A program made the position numbers and the translations under genes. The notes beneath the pieces were generated by a model. That model did no database searches, was not told the origin of the DNA, and saw only the letters and a program-made list of their open reading frames with translations. 43,052 nucleotides of DNA from NCBI GenBank assembly GCA_013138975.1, contig WTBR01000015.1, forward strand, positions 1 through 43,052, read 5' to 3'. Positions 1 to 8,612 of the stretch are shown here, in pieces; position 1 is the first letter of the stretch; each line of letters opens with the position of its first letter. The stretch is from Bacteroidales bacterium. Lineage in GTDB: Bacteria; Bacteroidota; Bacteroidia; Bacteroidales; UBA12077.

Positions 1-608
1 AAAACAAATAAGCCAAAAACACGAAAAATCAATTCCACAATATATAAGGTGCTCCCTCTTAAATCAGGGTTTAGTTCAACATAAAGCACATATTCGGGTA
101 AACCGAAAACGATGCTTAATTGTTATATGGTTCTCTGGCGAGGACTATTTTTAAATACTCGTTTTTGAATAAAATTGTATATAAATTTCAGATAGGTATT
201 TAAATCTATAAAAAATAGAATTGCTAAACATCTTCCCGCCAATAACAAGTATAACTTTTTAATTTTTCATGAACGAAAATAATAAAATAATTATAAATAC
301 CAAACGTAAGTGAAAATTTAAGCTCTTTTGCGAAGCGTAGCGTAGCAAATGTGCTTAAATAAAATACCAATGCAGCTGAAAGCTGCAAAAAGCGCACAAA
401 ATACTAATTTTTTATTTATCATACTTACCGAAACAATCTCAAAAAACACACTATCAAACCACTACGAATATAAATACTTTCACTGTCAGAATGAGATTGT
501 GTTTTCTATATGTGAAAAGTATCAACTGGTTAATATAGATCCTTGAATTAAAGACTTGTTAAAATGGGAGTGAAGCTTCAGATTTTTTTTAAATTGCCTT
601 ACTTATAA
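1..608. other. Gene-poor left edge
   Basis: No convincing gene is seen in these 608 bases. The only plus-strand open frame (349-546, 65 codons) has low-complexity composition, no recognisable motif and starts inside a hairpin. The stretch lies downstream of the minus-strand operon that ends at 609. It contains a nested hairpin at 317-359 and a short perfect hairpin at 372-386 (GCAGCT, loop GAA, AGCTGC). Confidence 0.6.
317..359. repeat. Nested imperfect hairpin
   Basis: TTTAAGC (317-323) pairs with GCTTAAA (353-359). Inside a 3x3 internal loop, TTTGC pairs with GCAAA, and the apical loop contains the direct repeat GCGTAGCGTAGC. There is no T-tract after it, so it is not a typical intrinsic terminator. 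It could be a small dispersed palindromic element, but no second copy was found in this window. Confidence 0.5.
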
Positions 609-1283
609 CTATAAGCTAACTCCAAACCTGAAACCTCCAATAAACTGAGTGCCGGAATAACCATAATCAATCATTCCCCGATTAAATGTAGTAGCTACTT
701 TTTCAGGCGATTCATGAGTACTATATTTTAAACCAAGCCCCATGTATAAATCAATGTAGAACTTTGAGAAAGGATTGAATTGCTTCCCTAAAATTATACT
801 GCCTTGATAACTATTTATATTAATGGTATATTCTAAATCTTGTATTTGATAATATTGTAAGCCGTCGCTATCATTGGTTTGCACAAATGCAAGATTGTCT
901 CCTTTAATATTAAAATAATTATAAGTTAATCTCACCATTGCATATACTCCGTTTGCTGCTGGGTTTGATTTTAAAAACATTTTACGTGCAATACCTAATC
1001 CTGCACCATACATATTTTCGTATTCATTTAATTCTAATTCAGGATTCCAATTTGAACTTAAAATACTCTTTGAAGAACCATCTGAATAATAATATGGAGA
1101 TATTACCCACCATTTATTTGATTCAGGTTTTCGGAATTCAATATCAAATCTAATCCCACTTATTAAAAGATATTGAGGATTTATAAAAACAACTAGGTTT
1201 TCAGATTCTGTTTCTTGAGCCACAGAAAAATGATAACAGAAAAATAGGATTGTACTAATAAGAAAAATCTTTTTAATCTTCAT
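609..1283 (-). CDS. Small outer-membrane beta-barrel protein (paralogue 2)
   Basis: An exported protein of about 224 residues. A basic, hydrophobic N-terminus ends in a likely signal-peptidase I site (SVAQ). The rest alternates polar and aromatic residues, as in amphipathic strands, and ends GFRFGVSL, a plausible terminal beta-strand. It is paralogous to the next gene upstream: both begin with a PQYLxIxGIRxDIE motif and end in GFRxG. I prefer the start at 1283 (MKIKK) to the in-frame ATG six bases earlier at 1289, because the lysine run is a better signal-peptide n-region. It is the last gene of a four-gene minus-strand operon. Function is unknown; location at the outer membrane is inferred from composition. 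Confidence 0.72.
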   Translation of the reverse strand: MKIKKIFLISTILFFCYHFSVAQETESENLVVFINPQYLLISGIRFDIEFRKPESNKWWVISPYYYSDGSSKSILSSNWNPELELNEYENMYGAGLGIARKMFLKSNPAANGVYAMVRLTYNYFNIKGDNLAFVQTNDSDGLQYYQIQDLEYTININSYQGSIILGKQFNPFSKFYIDLYMGLGLKYSTHESPEKVATTFNRGMIDYGYSGTQFIGGFRFGVSL

Positions 1284-1307
1284 AAACATGATATTTAGTA
1301 TTAAATA

Positions 1308-1949
1308 TTATAATATAAGACCAATTCTAAAACCTAAGTGTAATAAATTTCCTTGGTAGTTATATCCAGAATAATTTGAATTAAACTTATTTCTTGTAGA
1401 TCCATTTGTATCCATGTTACTAAATCTTGATCCAATACCTGTATATATGTCAAGAGAAAGTTTGTTTTTAAAGAAAAGTTGATATCCAATGAGTATATCA
1501 CCACCATATTTCTGTATTGTTGCTTCATTATCGATTGTTGAGCCTAAAAAATCCTCATAATATTCTATCTCATAATAGCTGTAGCTTAAACCATAACTAA
1601 AATAAACGCCGTTATTGAGGAAGTCATCGTTTGCAAAAATCTTGTGGTAAACATTAAGCCCACCTCCCAGAATTTTATTAAAATCTTCATCATCATCACT
1701 AAAGAAATTATTAGAATAAGAATCAATTGAATTCTGATTATTTTCGCCTAAGTAAAATTGAGGGCTAAATTGTATAAAGCTTCTTGGTGTAATTTGTTTT
1801 TCTATATCAATTCTAATTCCTTTAATAATTAAATATTGTGGTACAAAAGAGTAAATTATACCGTCAATTTTTGTGGTATCTTTTTGAGCAAAGGATTGGG
1901 TATTAAATAATAAGGCAAAAATACTAAATAGTAAAATAATCTTTTTCAT
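1308..1949 (-). CDS. Small outer-membrane beta-barrel protein (paralogue 1)
   Basis: A 213-residue exported protein with a clear signal peptide (MKKIILLFSIFALLFNTQSFAQ). Short, aromatic-rich alternating segments and a C-terminal GFRIGLIL strand suggest a small beta-barrel of about 8-10 strands. It shares the PQYLIIKGIRIDIE block near residue 40 with its downstream neighbour, so the pair look like an old tandem duplication. It lies only 5 bases after the LVIVD-repeat gene, so the two are almost certainly co-transcribed. No enzyme motif is visible. It may be an outer-membrane partner of the surface or periplasmic LVIVD proteins, but that is inferred from operon position only. Confidence 0.72.
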   Translation of the reverse strand: MKKIILLFSIFALLFNTQSFAQKDTTKIDGIIYSFVPQYLIIKGIRIDIEKQITPRSFIQFSPQFYLGENNQNSIDSYSNNFFSDDDEDFNKILGGGLNVYHKIFANDDFLNNGVYFSYGLSYSYYEIEYYEDFLGSTIDNEATIQKYGGDILIGYQLFFKNKLSLDIYTGIGSRFSNMDTNGSTRNKFNSNYSGYNYQGNLLHLGFRIGLIL

Positions 1950-1954
1950 AAGGT

Positions 1955-2698
1955 TTAGATTTTTGTATATAAGGTGCTTAATAAATTGAGTTCGCCATTA
2001 AGGTTTAATTCATACTGATATAATCCTGAATTTGCAACTACAATCAAGAGATTGTCAATCGGAATTACATCAAATGCATCAACGTTTTCTGTTCGAATAA
2101 AGATTGGTACATCCGGGTTTGAAATATCAAACACTTTAATTCCATTATCGCAAACAAATAAAAAATCATTGGAAATGCCTAAGCCCTTAGGATTGTCCAT
2201 TACAATGGTATGAACATTAGTAGGATTTAGGATATTTGAGATATCAATAACCTCAAGCTGATTAACTCCTCTTCCACAAGGGCCAGATGAGTTAAGTGTA
2301 GAATATGCATAGTTTCCGGAAACAACAACAGGGTCACAACTGTAAATATGAGTGTATTGAGATAGTAGTTTTGGAGATTCTGGGTTCGTAATGTCATAAA
2401 TGTAAACACCCCATCTTGATCCTAAGAAAAGGTAATTTTCAACAGGGAAAATGGTCTCAATATCAAAACCGGGATAAATTTGGTCAATAAATATAGGCTT
2501 CTGTTCGTTTGAAATATCAAATATTTTGAGTTGTTCATATTCAACGGTATAGAGATAATTTCCCGTTATAGCAAAACGCGCTAATGAACCTGCTGTTCCT
2601 TGATCGCTTCCTGAATCTGAAGAATAAAAGGAATCTGATTCACAGCTATACAAAATTAAACTTGCGATAAATATTAGAATGATTTTTATATATTTCAT
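1955..2698 (-). CDS. LVIVD-repeat lipoprotein, propeller-forming C-terminal half
   Basis: A 247-residue lipoprotein: hydrophobic signal, then a lipobox ending in Cys19 (LYSC). A Ser/Gly/Asp linker (SDSGSDQGTAGS) is followed by repeated blades of the LVIVD type, each with an x-IFDIS-NxxxP pattern (LKIFDISN, VYIYDITNPESPK, LEVIDISN, IKVFDISNPDVP). LVIVD repeats are a degenerate beta-propeller family of exported proteins with no known activity. In related Bacteroidetes proteins this part normally follows the region encoded here by the separate upstream gene 2712-3218. The two genes are 13 bases apart, and this half has acquired its own lipoprotein signal. Confidence 0.8.
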   Translation of the reverse strand: MKYIKIILIFIASLILYSCESDSFYSSDSGSDQGTAGSLARFAITGNYLYTVEYEQLKIFDISNEQKPIFIDQIYPGFDIETIFPVENYLFLGSRWGVYIYDITNPESPKLLSQYTHIYSCDPVVVSGNYAYSTLNSSGPCGRGVNQLEVIDISNILNPTNVHTIVMDNPKGLGISNDFLFVCDNGIKVFDISNPDVPIFIRTENVDAFDVIPIDNLLIVVANSGLYQYELNLNGELNLLSTLYTKI

Positions 2699-2711
2699 GA
2701 TCTTAGTTTTA

Positions 2712-3218
2712 TTAAAACAGGAGCGATTCCCATCCTATAATTATCGTATTTTCGGGTCTGTTGGAATGACTAAATGCAGATGGAATATAATCTAAATCGG
2801 GAGGAGTAGATTCCGGGAAAACATTTCTTGTACGACTTGTAACAGAAATATTTTGTAAACCATTACTTAAATCAATCGAAACTAAATCAATAGCATTGTC
2901 GGCTAACAAACTGTTGTTTTTTATAGCAATATCAATACATCCGGGAATATTTATAAATGCAATCGTTTCGGGAGCTGCCGGGTTTGTATTATTAATTACA
3001 TGTATTCCCTTGTACAGCTCATTCAAATAAATCATATTATCTTTATAATAAATTTTCCCTGGCCGAATTATTTCTTGAACATCCTTTATAAATACACTTT
3101 TCTCTAATACTGATCTTTCCATTAAAATGGGATAAAAATCAGAGGGATTATTAAAATCAGAAACAGAAGATGTAAGTAAAAAAGGAATAAAAATTAACAG
3201 ATAATAAATTTTTCTCAT
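2712..3218 (-). CDS. LVIVD-repeat family protein, N-terminal half
   Basis: A 168-residue exported protein with a signal peptide and no lipobox Cys. The body has the conserved block found at the N-terminus of Bacteroidetes LVIVD lipoproteins: PGKIYYKDNMIYLNE, KGIHVINNTNPAAP, INIPGCIDIAIKN, and a DLVSIDLSN strand. It stops after NTIIIGWE, the point where related full-length proteins continue through a linker into further blades. That continuation is encoded by the next gene (1955-2698). As first gene of the operon it lies downstream of a 208-base gap. Function is unknown; the split is treated in the findings. Confidence 0.75.
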   Translation of the reverse strand: MRKIYYLLIFIPFLLTSSVSDFNNPSDFYPILMERSVLEKSVFIKDVQEIIRPGKIYYKDNMIYLNELYKGIHVINNTNPAAPETIAFINIPGCIDIAIKNNSLLADNAIDLVSIDLSNGLQNISVTSRTRNVFPESTPPDLDYIPSAFSHSNRPENTIIIGWESLLF

Positions 3219-3426
3219 AACTAAGAGTGTTTTATTTTATGATGCCATTTTATAAATTTTGGTTGCTTCCTAAAATTCTAATTAACTAAATTATAATATT
3301 GGGATTGTAACAAATGCTACAATTAATAGGTAGTTGTAAGATGCAATTATTTTTTTTAAAAAATAATTAAGAAGATTGATTTGTGAAGATGTGAAAGAAA
3401 ATACTATGAATATGAAACAAAAAATG

Positions 3427-3864
3427 CTATTTTTCTTTTTTAGGAACAAATTTCAACGAAATTGAATTTACACAGTGGCGTGTATTTTTAGAAGTAAATT
3501 GTTCACCTAAGAATACATGTCCTAAATGTGCATCGCAATTAGCACAAACAATTTCAGTTCTTCTACCATCAGCATCAGTAATTCGTTTTACTGCGCCATC
3601 AACTTCGTCATCGAAACTTGGCCAGCCACAATGCGAATCGAATTTATCACCGGAGTTATATAAAATGGCATCGCAACGTTTACAAGTATAAACGCCTTTT
3701 TCTTTATTTTCCAGTAATTCTCCTGTCCAGGCTCTTTCAGTTCCTTTATGGATTATTACATTTTCTTCTTCTGATGTTAGTTTATTAAATTGCATAGTAT
3801 CTTTTTGAGAGTAAACTTGATTAACACTTAAAATCAATATAAAAATTACAAATCCTTTGATCAT
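3427..3864 (-). CDS. msrB: Secreted peptide-methionine (R)-S-oxide reductase
   Basis: A 145-residue MsrB. It reduces the R-epimer of methionine sulfoxide in damaged proteins. All diagnostic positions are present: zinc-binding CxxC pairs at Cys61/Cys64 and Cys107/Cys110, the CGWPSF motif with a likely resolving Cys79, and the catalytic Cys131 in RHCVNS. Residues 1-20 form a signal peptide ending near VYSQ, so this copy acts in the periplasm or is lipid-free and exported rather than cytosolic. There is no MsrA domain or adjacent msrA gene. An electron donor for a periplasmic MsrB is not visible nearby. Confidence 0.95.
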   Translation of the reverse strand: MIKGFVIFILILSVNQVYSQKDTMQFNKLTSEEENVIIHKGTERAWTGELLENKEKGVYTCKRCDAILYNSGDKFDSHCGWPSFDDEVDGAVKRITDADGRRTEIVCANCDAHLGHVFLGEQFTSKNTRHCVNSISLKFVPKKEK

Positions 3865-3978
3865 GACTTTTATTTATGAAAACAAAATTTAGGATAAAAG
3901 GTTAAATAGAAAATGACTAGTTTTATAATTTTTCAGTTTGTTTAAGAAGTATTTACTATTAGAACAAGGAAATATTAT

Positions 3979-5568
3979 ATGAAACTAAGGGTGAAAATTG
4001 ATCATAAACTAATTTATTTATGGAGTCTTATTTTAATTGCTATTAGTTTACCCTTTTCTGAATTTTTAATTAATATTTCCCTAAGTATTCTATTAATTAA
4101 CTGGTTATGGGAAGGGGGATTTAAAACAAAATATCAAATTTTATTAAAACGGAAAAGTATATTTGTTTTTCTCTTTATTTACTTGCTGCATATTTTATCC
4201 TTAATTATTACTTCAAATTTAAATCTCGGATTTCAAGATCTAAAAATAAAATTACCATTCTTAATCTTGCCAATAATTATCGGAACATCTAATTCAATAA
4301 ATTACAATCAGCTTAAGAAAATAATATTTTGGTTTATATTATCAGTTTTTGTTGCAACTATTATTTGCAGTTCAGTTCTATTTGGTTTTATTGATTACCC
4401 AATAAGGAATTTTCGAGAAATTTCTATATTCATATCTCACATAAGATTTTCTCTGATGATAAATCTTTCGGTTTTTAGTTTAATCATTATCTTATATCAG
4501 GATTGGAATAATTTAGATTTGAGAAAAAAAGGCCTTGCTGTTGTAATAATTGTTTGGTTAATTGTTTTTTTATTTCTTTTAAAATCTTTATCAGGAGTAT
4601 TTATATTTATAGTAGTTTCTTTTTTATGTATCTGGATATACAGTAAGAGAATAATGAATGTAATTTATCATTATGTTATAAAAATCCTTATAATTTCTAC
4701 AATTCTATTTTTGGGAATTTATATTTACTCAGTGAATGAAAGACTTTTTAATATAAAAAGTGTTAATGAATCTGATCTCCTATCGCTAACTAATCAAGGT
4801 AATGCATATGAACATAATTTAAGCTATGGTATGTTGGAAAATGGGAATTATGTAATGGTAAATGTTTCTACTAAAGAATTAGAGCAGGAATGGAATCAAC
4901 GAAGTATAATCCCTTTTAATGGATACGATTATAGAGGACAGGAATTAAAATATACTCTAATAAGATATTTAGCTTCAAAAGGTTTTAATAAAGATGCTCA
5001 AGGTATTTCTAATTTGAACGAAAATGATATCCATAATATAGAAAATGGGATGGCAAATTATATATTTGAAAATGTATATTCTTTGTATCCACGAATATAT
5101 CAAAACTTATGGGAAATTGATTGTTATAAAAAAGGGTTTAGTTATTCAAATTCATCATTAATTTTACGTTATTTCTTTGCAAAAACAGCACTTAATGTTA
5201 TCCGCAAAAACTTTTGCTTAGGTGTTGGTCATGGCGATGTGAAAAATGAATTGCAAAAACAATATAAGTCTGATGATTCTATTTTACCGGCATGGAAAAG
5301 AAGGATGCCTCATAATCAATATATTTCATATTTTATTGCTTTTGGCTTTATAGGATTTTTATTAATATTATTAGCATTTATATACCCAATCTTTTATGAG
5401 AAAAAAAATATCTTCTCACTATTTATTGTCTTTTTTCTTATCGTTATTCTTTCCTTTTTAAATGAAGATACAGCTGAGAAATTTATTGGGATCAGTTTTA
5501 TAAGTTTTTTTTATTCAATTTTTATTTTCGGATATGAGAGTATCAAAACTTATAATTTAAACGAGTAA
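3979..5568 (+). CDS. O-antigen ligase/polymerase-like membrane protein (Wzy_C type)
   Basis: A 529-residue polytopic membrane protein. About seven hydrophobic helices in the first 255 residues precede a long extracytoplasmic loop (about 255-425), followed by PHNQY at residues 444-448 and three more helices. This layout, with a PHNxY-type motif at the start of a late helix, is characteristic of the Wzy_C/O-antigen ligase superfamily (WaaL, Wzy). These proteins transfer or polymerise lipid-linked glycans on the periplasmic face, or glycosylate exported proteins in the PglL branch. No glycan cluster flanks it here, so the acceptor cannot be assigned. It starts at 3979 in an AT-rich leader. Confidence 0.8.
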   Translation: MKLRVKIDHKLIYLWSLILIAISLPFSEFLINISLSILLINWLWEGGFKTKYQILLKRKSIFVFLFIYLLHILSLIITSNLNLGFQDLKIKLPFLILPIIIGTSNSINYNQLKKIIFWFILSVFVATIICSSVLFGFIDYPIRNFREISIFISHIRFSLMINLSVFSLIIILYQDWNNLDLRKKGLAVVIIVWLIVFLFLLKSLSGVFIFIVVSFLCIWIYSKRIMNVIYHYVIKILIISTILFLGIYIYSVNERLFNIKSVNESDLLSLTNQGNAYEHNLSYGMLENGNYVMVNVSTKELEQEWNQRSIIPFNGYDYRGQELKYTLIRYLASKGFNKDAQGISNLNENDIHNIENGMANYIFENVYSLYPRIYQNLWEIDCYKKGFSYSNSSLILRYFFAKTALNVIRKNFCLGVGHGDVKNELQKQYKSDDSILPAWKRRMPHNQYISYFIAFGFIGFLLILLAFIYPIFYEKKNIFSLFIVFFLIVILSFLNEDTAEKFIGISFISFFYSIFIFGYESIKTYNLNE

Positions 5569-5688
5569 AAAAGAATGGATTATTAAATAATAAATCGAAA
5601 TTTATAAAGTAGATCTTAATAAATATGATATTTTTATATCATTAAAAAATTACGAAAAAACCTTGTTTAACTTAAAAACATTAGAATT

Positions 5689-6606
5689 ATGAGATTACGA
5701 ATGGTATTATTTTTAATTGCTACAATTATTAATTCTTCCTGCGATTCTGAAAGTCCTTCAAATGATCTTCCTGATTGTCTTATAATCAATCCTATTGAAG
5801 GAGATGAGTTTGGATTAGGCTCTTCTGTTGAAATAACTGTTGATGCAGAAGACGATGATGGTAGTATAATAGAAGTTAGATATTACATAGATAATATAGG
5901 TGTTGGATCATCTAGTAGCTTCCCATATAGCTATATTTGGAATACAGAAGGAGAGGAAGTAGGAGTTCATGTTATTAAGGCAAAAGCTTTTGATGATAAA
6001 GGAGGCTCAGTAGAATATGAAATAAATATCAGCCTAATTACAACGAACTCTTTTGTGGATAGCAGAGATAATAAAACTTATTTGTCGGTATTAATTGGAG
6101 AACAATGGTGGATGGCCGAGAATTTGAATTATAATTCAAATGAAAGTTCGGTGTACGAAAATAATTCAAATTATGGAGATGTTTATGGTCGTCTTTATAG
6201 CTGGAACGCAGCGATTAATGCATGTCCTGATGGATGGCATTTGCCAAGCGATAATGAATGGAAAGAGTTGGAGATTTATCTTGGAATGAGTACACAAGAA
6301 GTGGATAATTATTATAATCGGGGTACAAATGAAGGAGGGAAGTTGAAAGGAATAGGGACTTCTTATTGGGAAAGCCCTAATCTTGGCGCTACAAACCAGA
6401 GTAATTTTAATGCTCTGCCCGGAGGTGGAATGGACGAGTATAATAATTTCTTCTATAATCTTGGAAGTCATGCATATTTTTGGTCATCCTCTGAAAATGG
6501 TTATTTCTATGCTTTAATTAGAGGATTGGGTGCAGAATATCAGACAGTCTTACGAGATATTAAGAGTAAGGATAATGCATATTCAGTTCGTTGTATTAAA
6601 GATTAA
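5689..6606 (+). CDS. Lipoprotein with Ig-like and FISUMP domains
   Basis: A 305-residue surface or periplasmic lipoprotein. Its lipobox Cys is residue 18 (INSSC). Residues about 30-115 form a bacterial Ig-like domain of the type with EVRYYIDNIGVG and HVIKAKAFDDKGG. Residues about 120-305 match the Fibrobacter succinogenes major paralogous (FISUMP) domain: WWMAENLNY, YGRLYSWNAA, CPDGWHLPSDNEW, FNALPGGG, YFWSSSE, and a closing SVRCIKD. FISUMP domains are common in exported Bacteroidetes proteins and their biochemical role is unknown. It is followed at once by a terminator, so it is the last gene of its transcript. Confidence 0.88.
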   Translation: MRLRMVLFLIATIINSSCDSESPSNDLPDCLIINPIEGDEFGLGSSVEITVDAEDDDGSIIEVRYYIDNIGVGSSSSFPYSYIWNTEGEEVGVHVIKAKAFDDKGGSVEYEINISLITTNSFVDSRDNKTYLSVLIGEQWWMAENLNYNSNESSVYENNSNYGDVYGRLYSWNAAINACPDGWHLPSDNEWKELEIYLGMSTQEVDNYYNRGTNEGGKLKGIGTSYWESPNLGATNQSNFNALPGGGMDEYNNFFYNLGSHAYFWSSSENGYFYALIRGLGAEYQTVLRDIKSKDNAYSVRCIKD

Positions 6607-6649
6607 AAATAATTTCTGTCTTAAATGCCAGATACATATAAAATTCTGT

Positions 6650-6681
6650 AAAATGCTCTAATTTATTAGGGCATTTTTTTT
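6650..6681 (+). terminator. Rho-independent terminator
   Basis: The stem AATGCTCTAA (6652-6661) pairs with TTAGGGCATT (6666-6675) with one G-T wobble and a TTTA loop. It is followed by an uninterrupted T-run to 6681. It lies 45 bases after the FISUMP lipoprotein gene and separates it from sulP. Confidence 0.88.
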
Positions 6682-6713
6682 GAATATATGCCACAAACTA
6701 TTAATCAAACTGA

Positions 6714-6721
6714 TATATTTG
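6714..6721 (+). promoter_or_regulatory. Bacteroidetes-type -7 box upstream of sulP
   Basis: TATATTTG matches the TAnnTTTG -7 consensus of the primary sigma factor in Bacteroidetes. It lies 23 bases before the ATG at 6744, just after a terminator, as expected for a new transcript with a short leader. No clear -33 TTTG was found at the usual spacing. Confidence 0.5.
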
Positions 6722-6743
6722 CGTTTCTTTATAATTAAGTACT

Positions 6744-8414
6744 ATGTTTATTCCCAAGTTGGTAACTGTTTTTAAAGAGGGTTACTCAAAAGATCTATTC
6801 GTAAAAGATTTAATAGCAGGTGTTATCGTTGGTGTGGTAGCTTTACCCTTAGCAATCGCATTTGCAATAGCCTCAGGTGTATCACCTGAAAAAGGTTTAG
6901 TAACAGCAATTATTGCCGGATTCATTATTTCTGCTTTTGGAGGTAGCCGTGTTCAGATTGGAGGGCCAACAGGTGCATTTATTATTATAGTATTTGGGAT
7001 AGTAGCAAAATATGGTGTTTCAGGATTAACAGTTGCAACATTTATAGCTGGCTTTATTATTATAATTTTGGGGATAACTAAACTGGGATCTGTAATAAAA
7101 TATATTCCACAATCGGTTATTGTTGGATTTACAAGCGGTATAGCCTTAATTATTTTTTCAACTCAAATAAAAGATTTTTTTGGTTTGCAAATGGAATCAG
7201 TACCTTCTGACTTTATTGAAAAATGGGGGGCATATTTCAGGAATATTCATACAATAAATTATTATGCTGTAATTATTACAATTACTACAATCGCCATTTC
7301 TGTTTATTTGCCACGAATTACTAAGAAGATCCCTGGTTCTTTGGTCGCAATAATTCTTTCTACTTTAGTAGTAAGTATTTTTAATTTACCTGTTGACACC
7401 ATTTATAGCAATTTTGGTGATATTCCGGCAAACTTTCCAAAACCTTCGCTTCCGGTAATTAATTTTAAGATAATAAAAGAGTTGATCGAACCTGCATTTG
7501 CAATTGCTCTTTTGGGATCAATAGAGTCTTTACTTTCAGCGGTTGTTGCCGATGGTATGACAGGAGGAAGACATCGCTCAAACATGGAATTAATTGCTCA
7601 AGGTGCTGCAAATATTGTATCGTCAATTTTTGGCGGTATACCTGCTACCGGAGCAATTGCAAGAACAGCAACTAATATTAAAAATGGAGGCAAAACTCCT
7701 GTAGCTGGAATTGTTCATGCTATAACTTTATTGTTAATTATGCTTTTCGTTGGTAAGTGGGCTAAACTAATACCAATGGCAAGTTTAGCCGGCATATTAA
7801 TAGTTGTTGCTTATAATATGAGCGAATACAAATCTTTTTTCTCATTGGCTAGAGGCCCAAGAAGCGATGCTGTAATATTGTTTATTACATTTGGATTAAC
7901 TGTAATGGTTGATTTAGTGATAGCATTAGAAATAGGAATGGTGCTCGCAGCATTTTTATTCATGAAAAAAATGGCAGATTTAAGTCATATTAACGAGATT
8001 ACTGATGAAATAAACGATGTAAAAGATATTGAAGATCCTGAAGCTACAGGAAATTATATTATACCAAAAGGAGTTGAAATATACGAAGTTAATGGCCCCT
8101 TATTTTTTGGTGCTGCATATAAATTTAGAGATGCTCTTAAACTTTCTAATCGTAAACCTCAAGTTGTAATTATCCGAATGCGATACGTTCCAACTATTGA
8201 CGCAACAGGATTACATCACTTAAAAGAAATTGCAAAAGATCTTCAACATAAGAAAATCAAAATAATTATTTCAGGTATCCAACCTGAAGTTTATAAGAAA
8301 CTTGAAAAAAGTCGAATTGTATTCTTAATAGGAAAAAGGAATATTAAAAACCATATCAAGCTTTCAATTGATAGGGCAAATGAGATTATTGCCAGCTCTG
8401 GCCAGAAAGTTTAG
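6744..8414 (+). CDS. SulP family inorganic anion transporter
   Basis: A 556-residue SulP (SLC26-like) permease. The N-terminal 420 residues are hydrophobic and carry the family signatures DLIAGVIVGVVALPLAIAFAIASG near residues 22-45 and the QIGGPTGAF motif near 73. The C-terminus from about residue 430 is a STAS domain (GVEIYEVNGPLFFGAA, VPTIDATGLHHL). SulP proteins move sulfate, bicarbonate or other anions across the inner membrane, usually with Na+ or H+. Substrate cannot be told from sequence; no carbonic anhydrase gene is adjacent. It is flanked by its own terminator-promoter region and a 198-base gap, so it is probably monocistronic. Confidence 0.93.
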   Translation: MFIPKLVTVFKEGYSKDLFVKDLIAGVIVGVVALPLAIAFAIASGVSPEKGLVTAIIAGFIISAFGGSRVQIGGPTGAFIIIVFGIVAKYGVSGLTVATFIAGFIIIILGITKLGSVIKYIPQSVIVGFTSGIALIIFSTQIKDFFGLQMESVPSDFIEKWGAYFRNIHTINYYAVIITITTIAISVYLPRITKKIPGSLVAIILSTLVVSIFNLPVDTIYSNFGDIPANFPKPSLPVINFKIIKELIEPAFAIALLGSIESLLSAVVADGMTGGRHRSNMELIAQGAANIVSSIFGGIPATGAIARTATNIKNGGKTPVAGIVHAITLLLIMLFVGKWAKLIPMASLAGILIVVAYNMSEYKSFFSLARGPRSDAVILFITFGLTVMVDLVIALEIGMVLAAFLFMKKMADLSHINEITDEINDVKDIEDPEATGNYIIPKGVEIYEVNGPLFFGAAYKFRDALKLSNRKPQVVIIRMRYVPTIDATGLHHLKEIAKDLQHKKIKIIISGIQPEVYKKLEKSRIVFLIGKRNIKNHIKLSIDRANEIIASSGQKV

Positions 8415-8541
8415 TGAACCTAATTCATTAAAATTTTGTTTTATAGAACAGAAATATTTCAATTTGGTTTACGCATTTATAAGGATTAATATCGGTTAAA
8501 TTTTCATATAAATTAGTTCAGGTTTTTGAATAAAAACGACA

Positions 8542-8560
8542 TTAACAATTGTTAACTTTG
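8542..8560 (+). promoter_or_regulatory. Promoter with palindromic operator candidate
   Basis: TAACTTTG (8553-8560) fits the TAnnTTTG -7 consensus, 53 bases before the AI-2E transporter start. A perfect 14-base palindrome, TTAACAATTGTTAA (8542-8555), overlaps its first bases. A dimeric repressor bound there would block the promoter. TTTG at 8525-8528 is a possible -33 element, though its spacing of 24 is longer than usual. Confidence 0.5.
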
Positions 8561-8612
8561 AACAGGGTTAATTGAATTCTGAATTACCATTTATAATCAA
8601 ATTTGTAGCAAT

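Noticed and set aside
349..546. 65-codon plus-strand frame in the left gap
   Set aside because: Begins within a hairpin, has low-complexity composition and no motif; no ribosome site.
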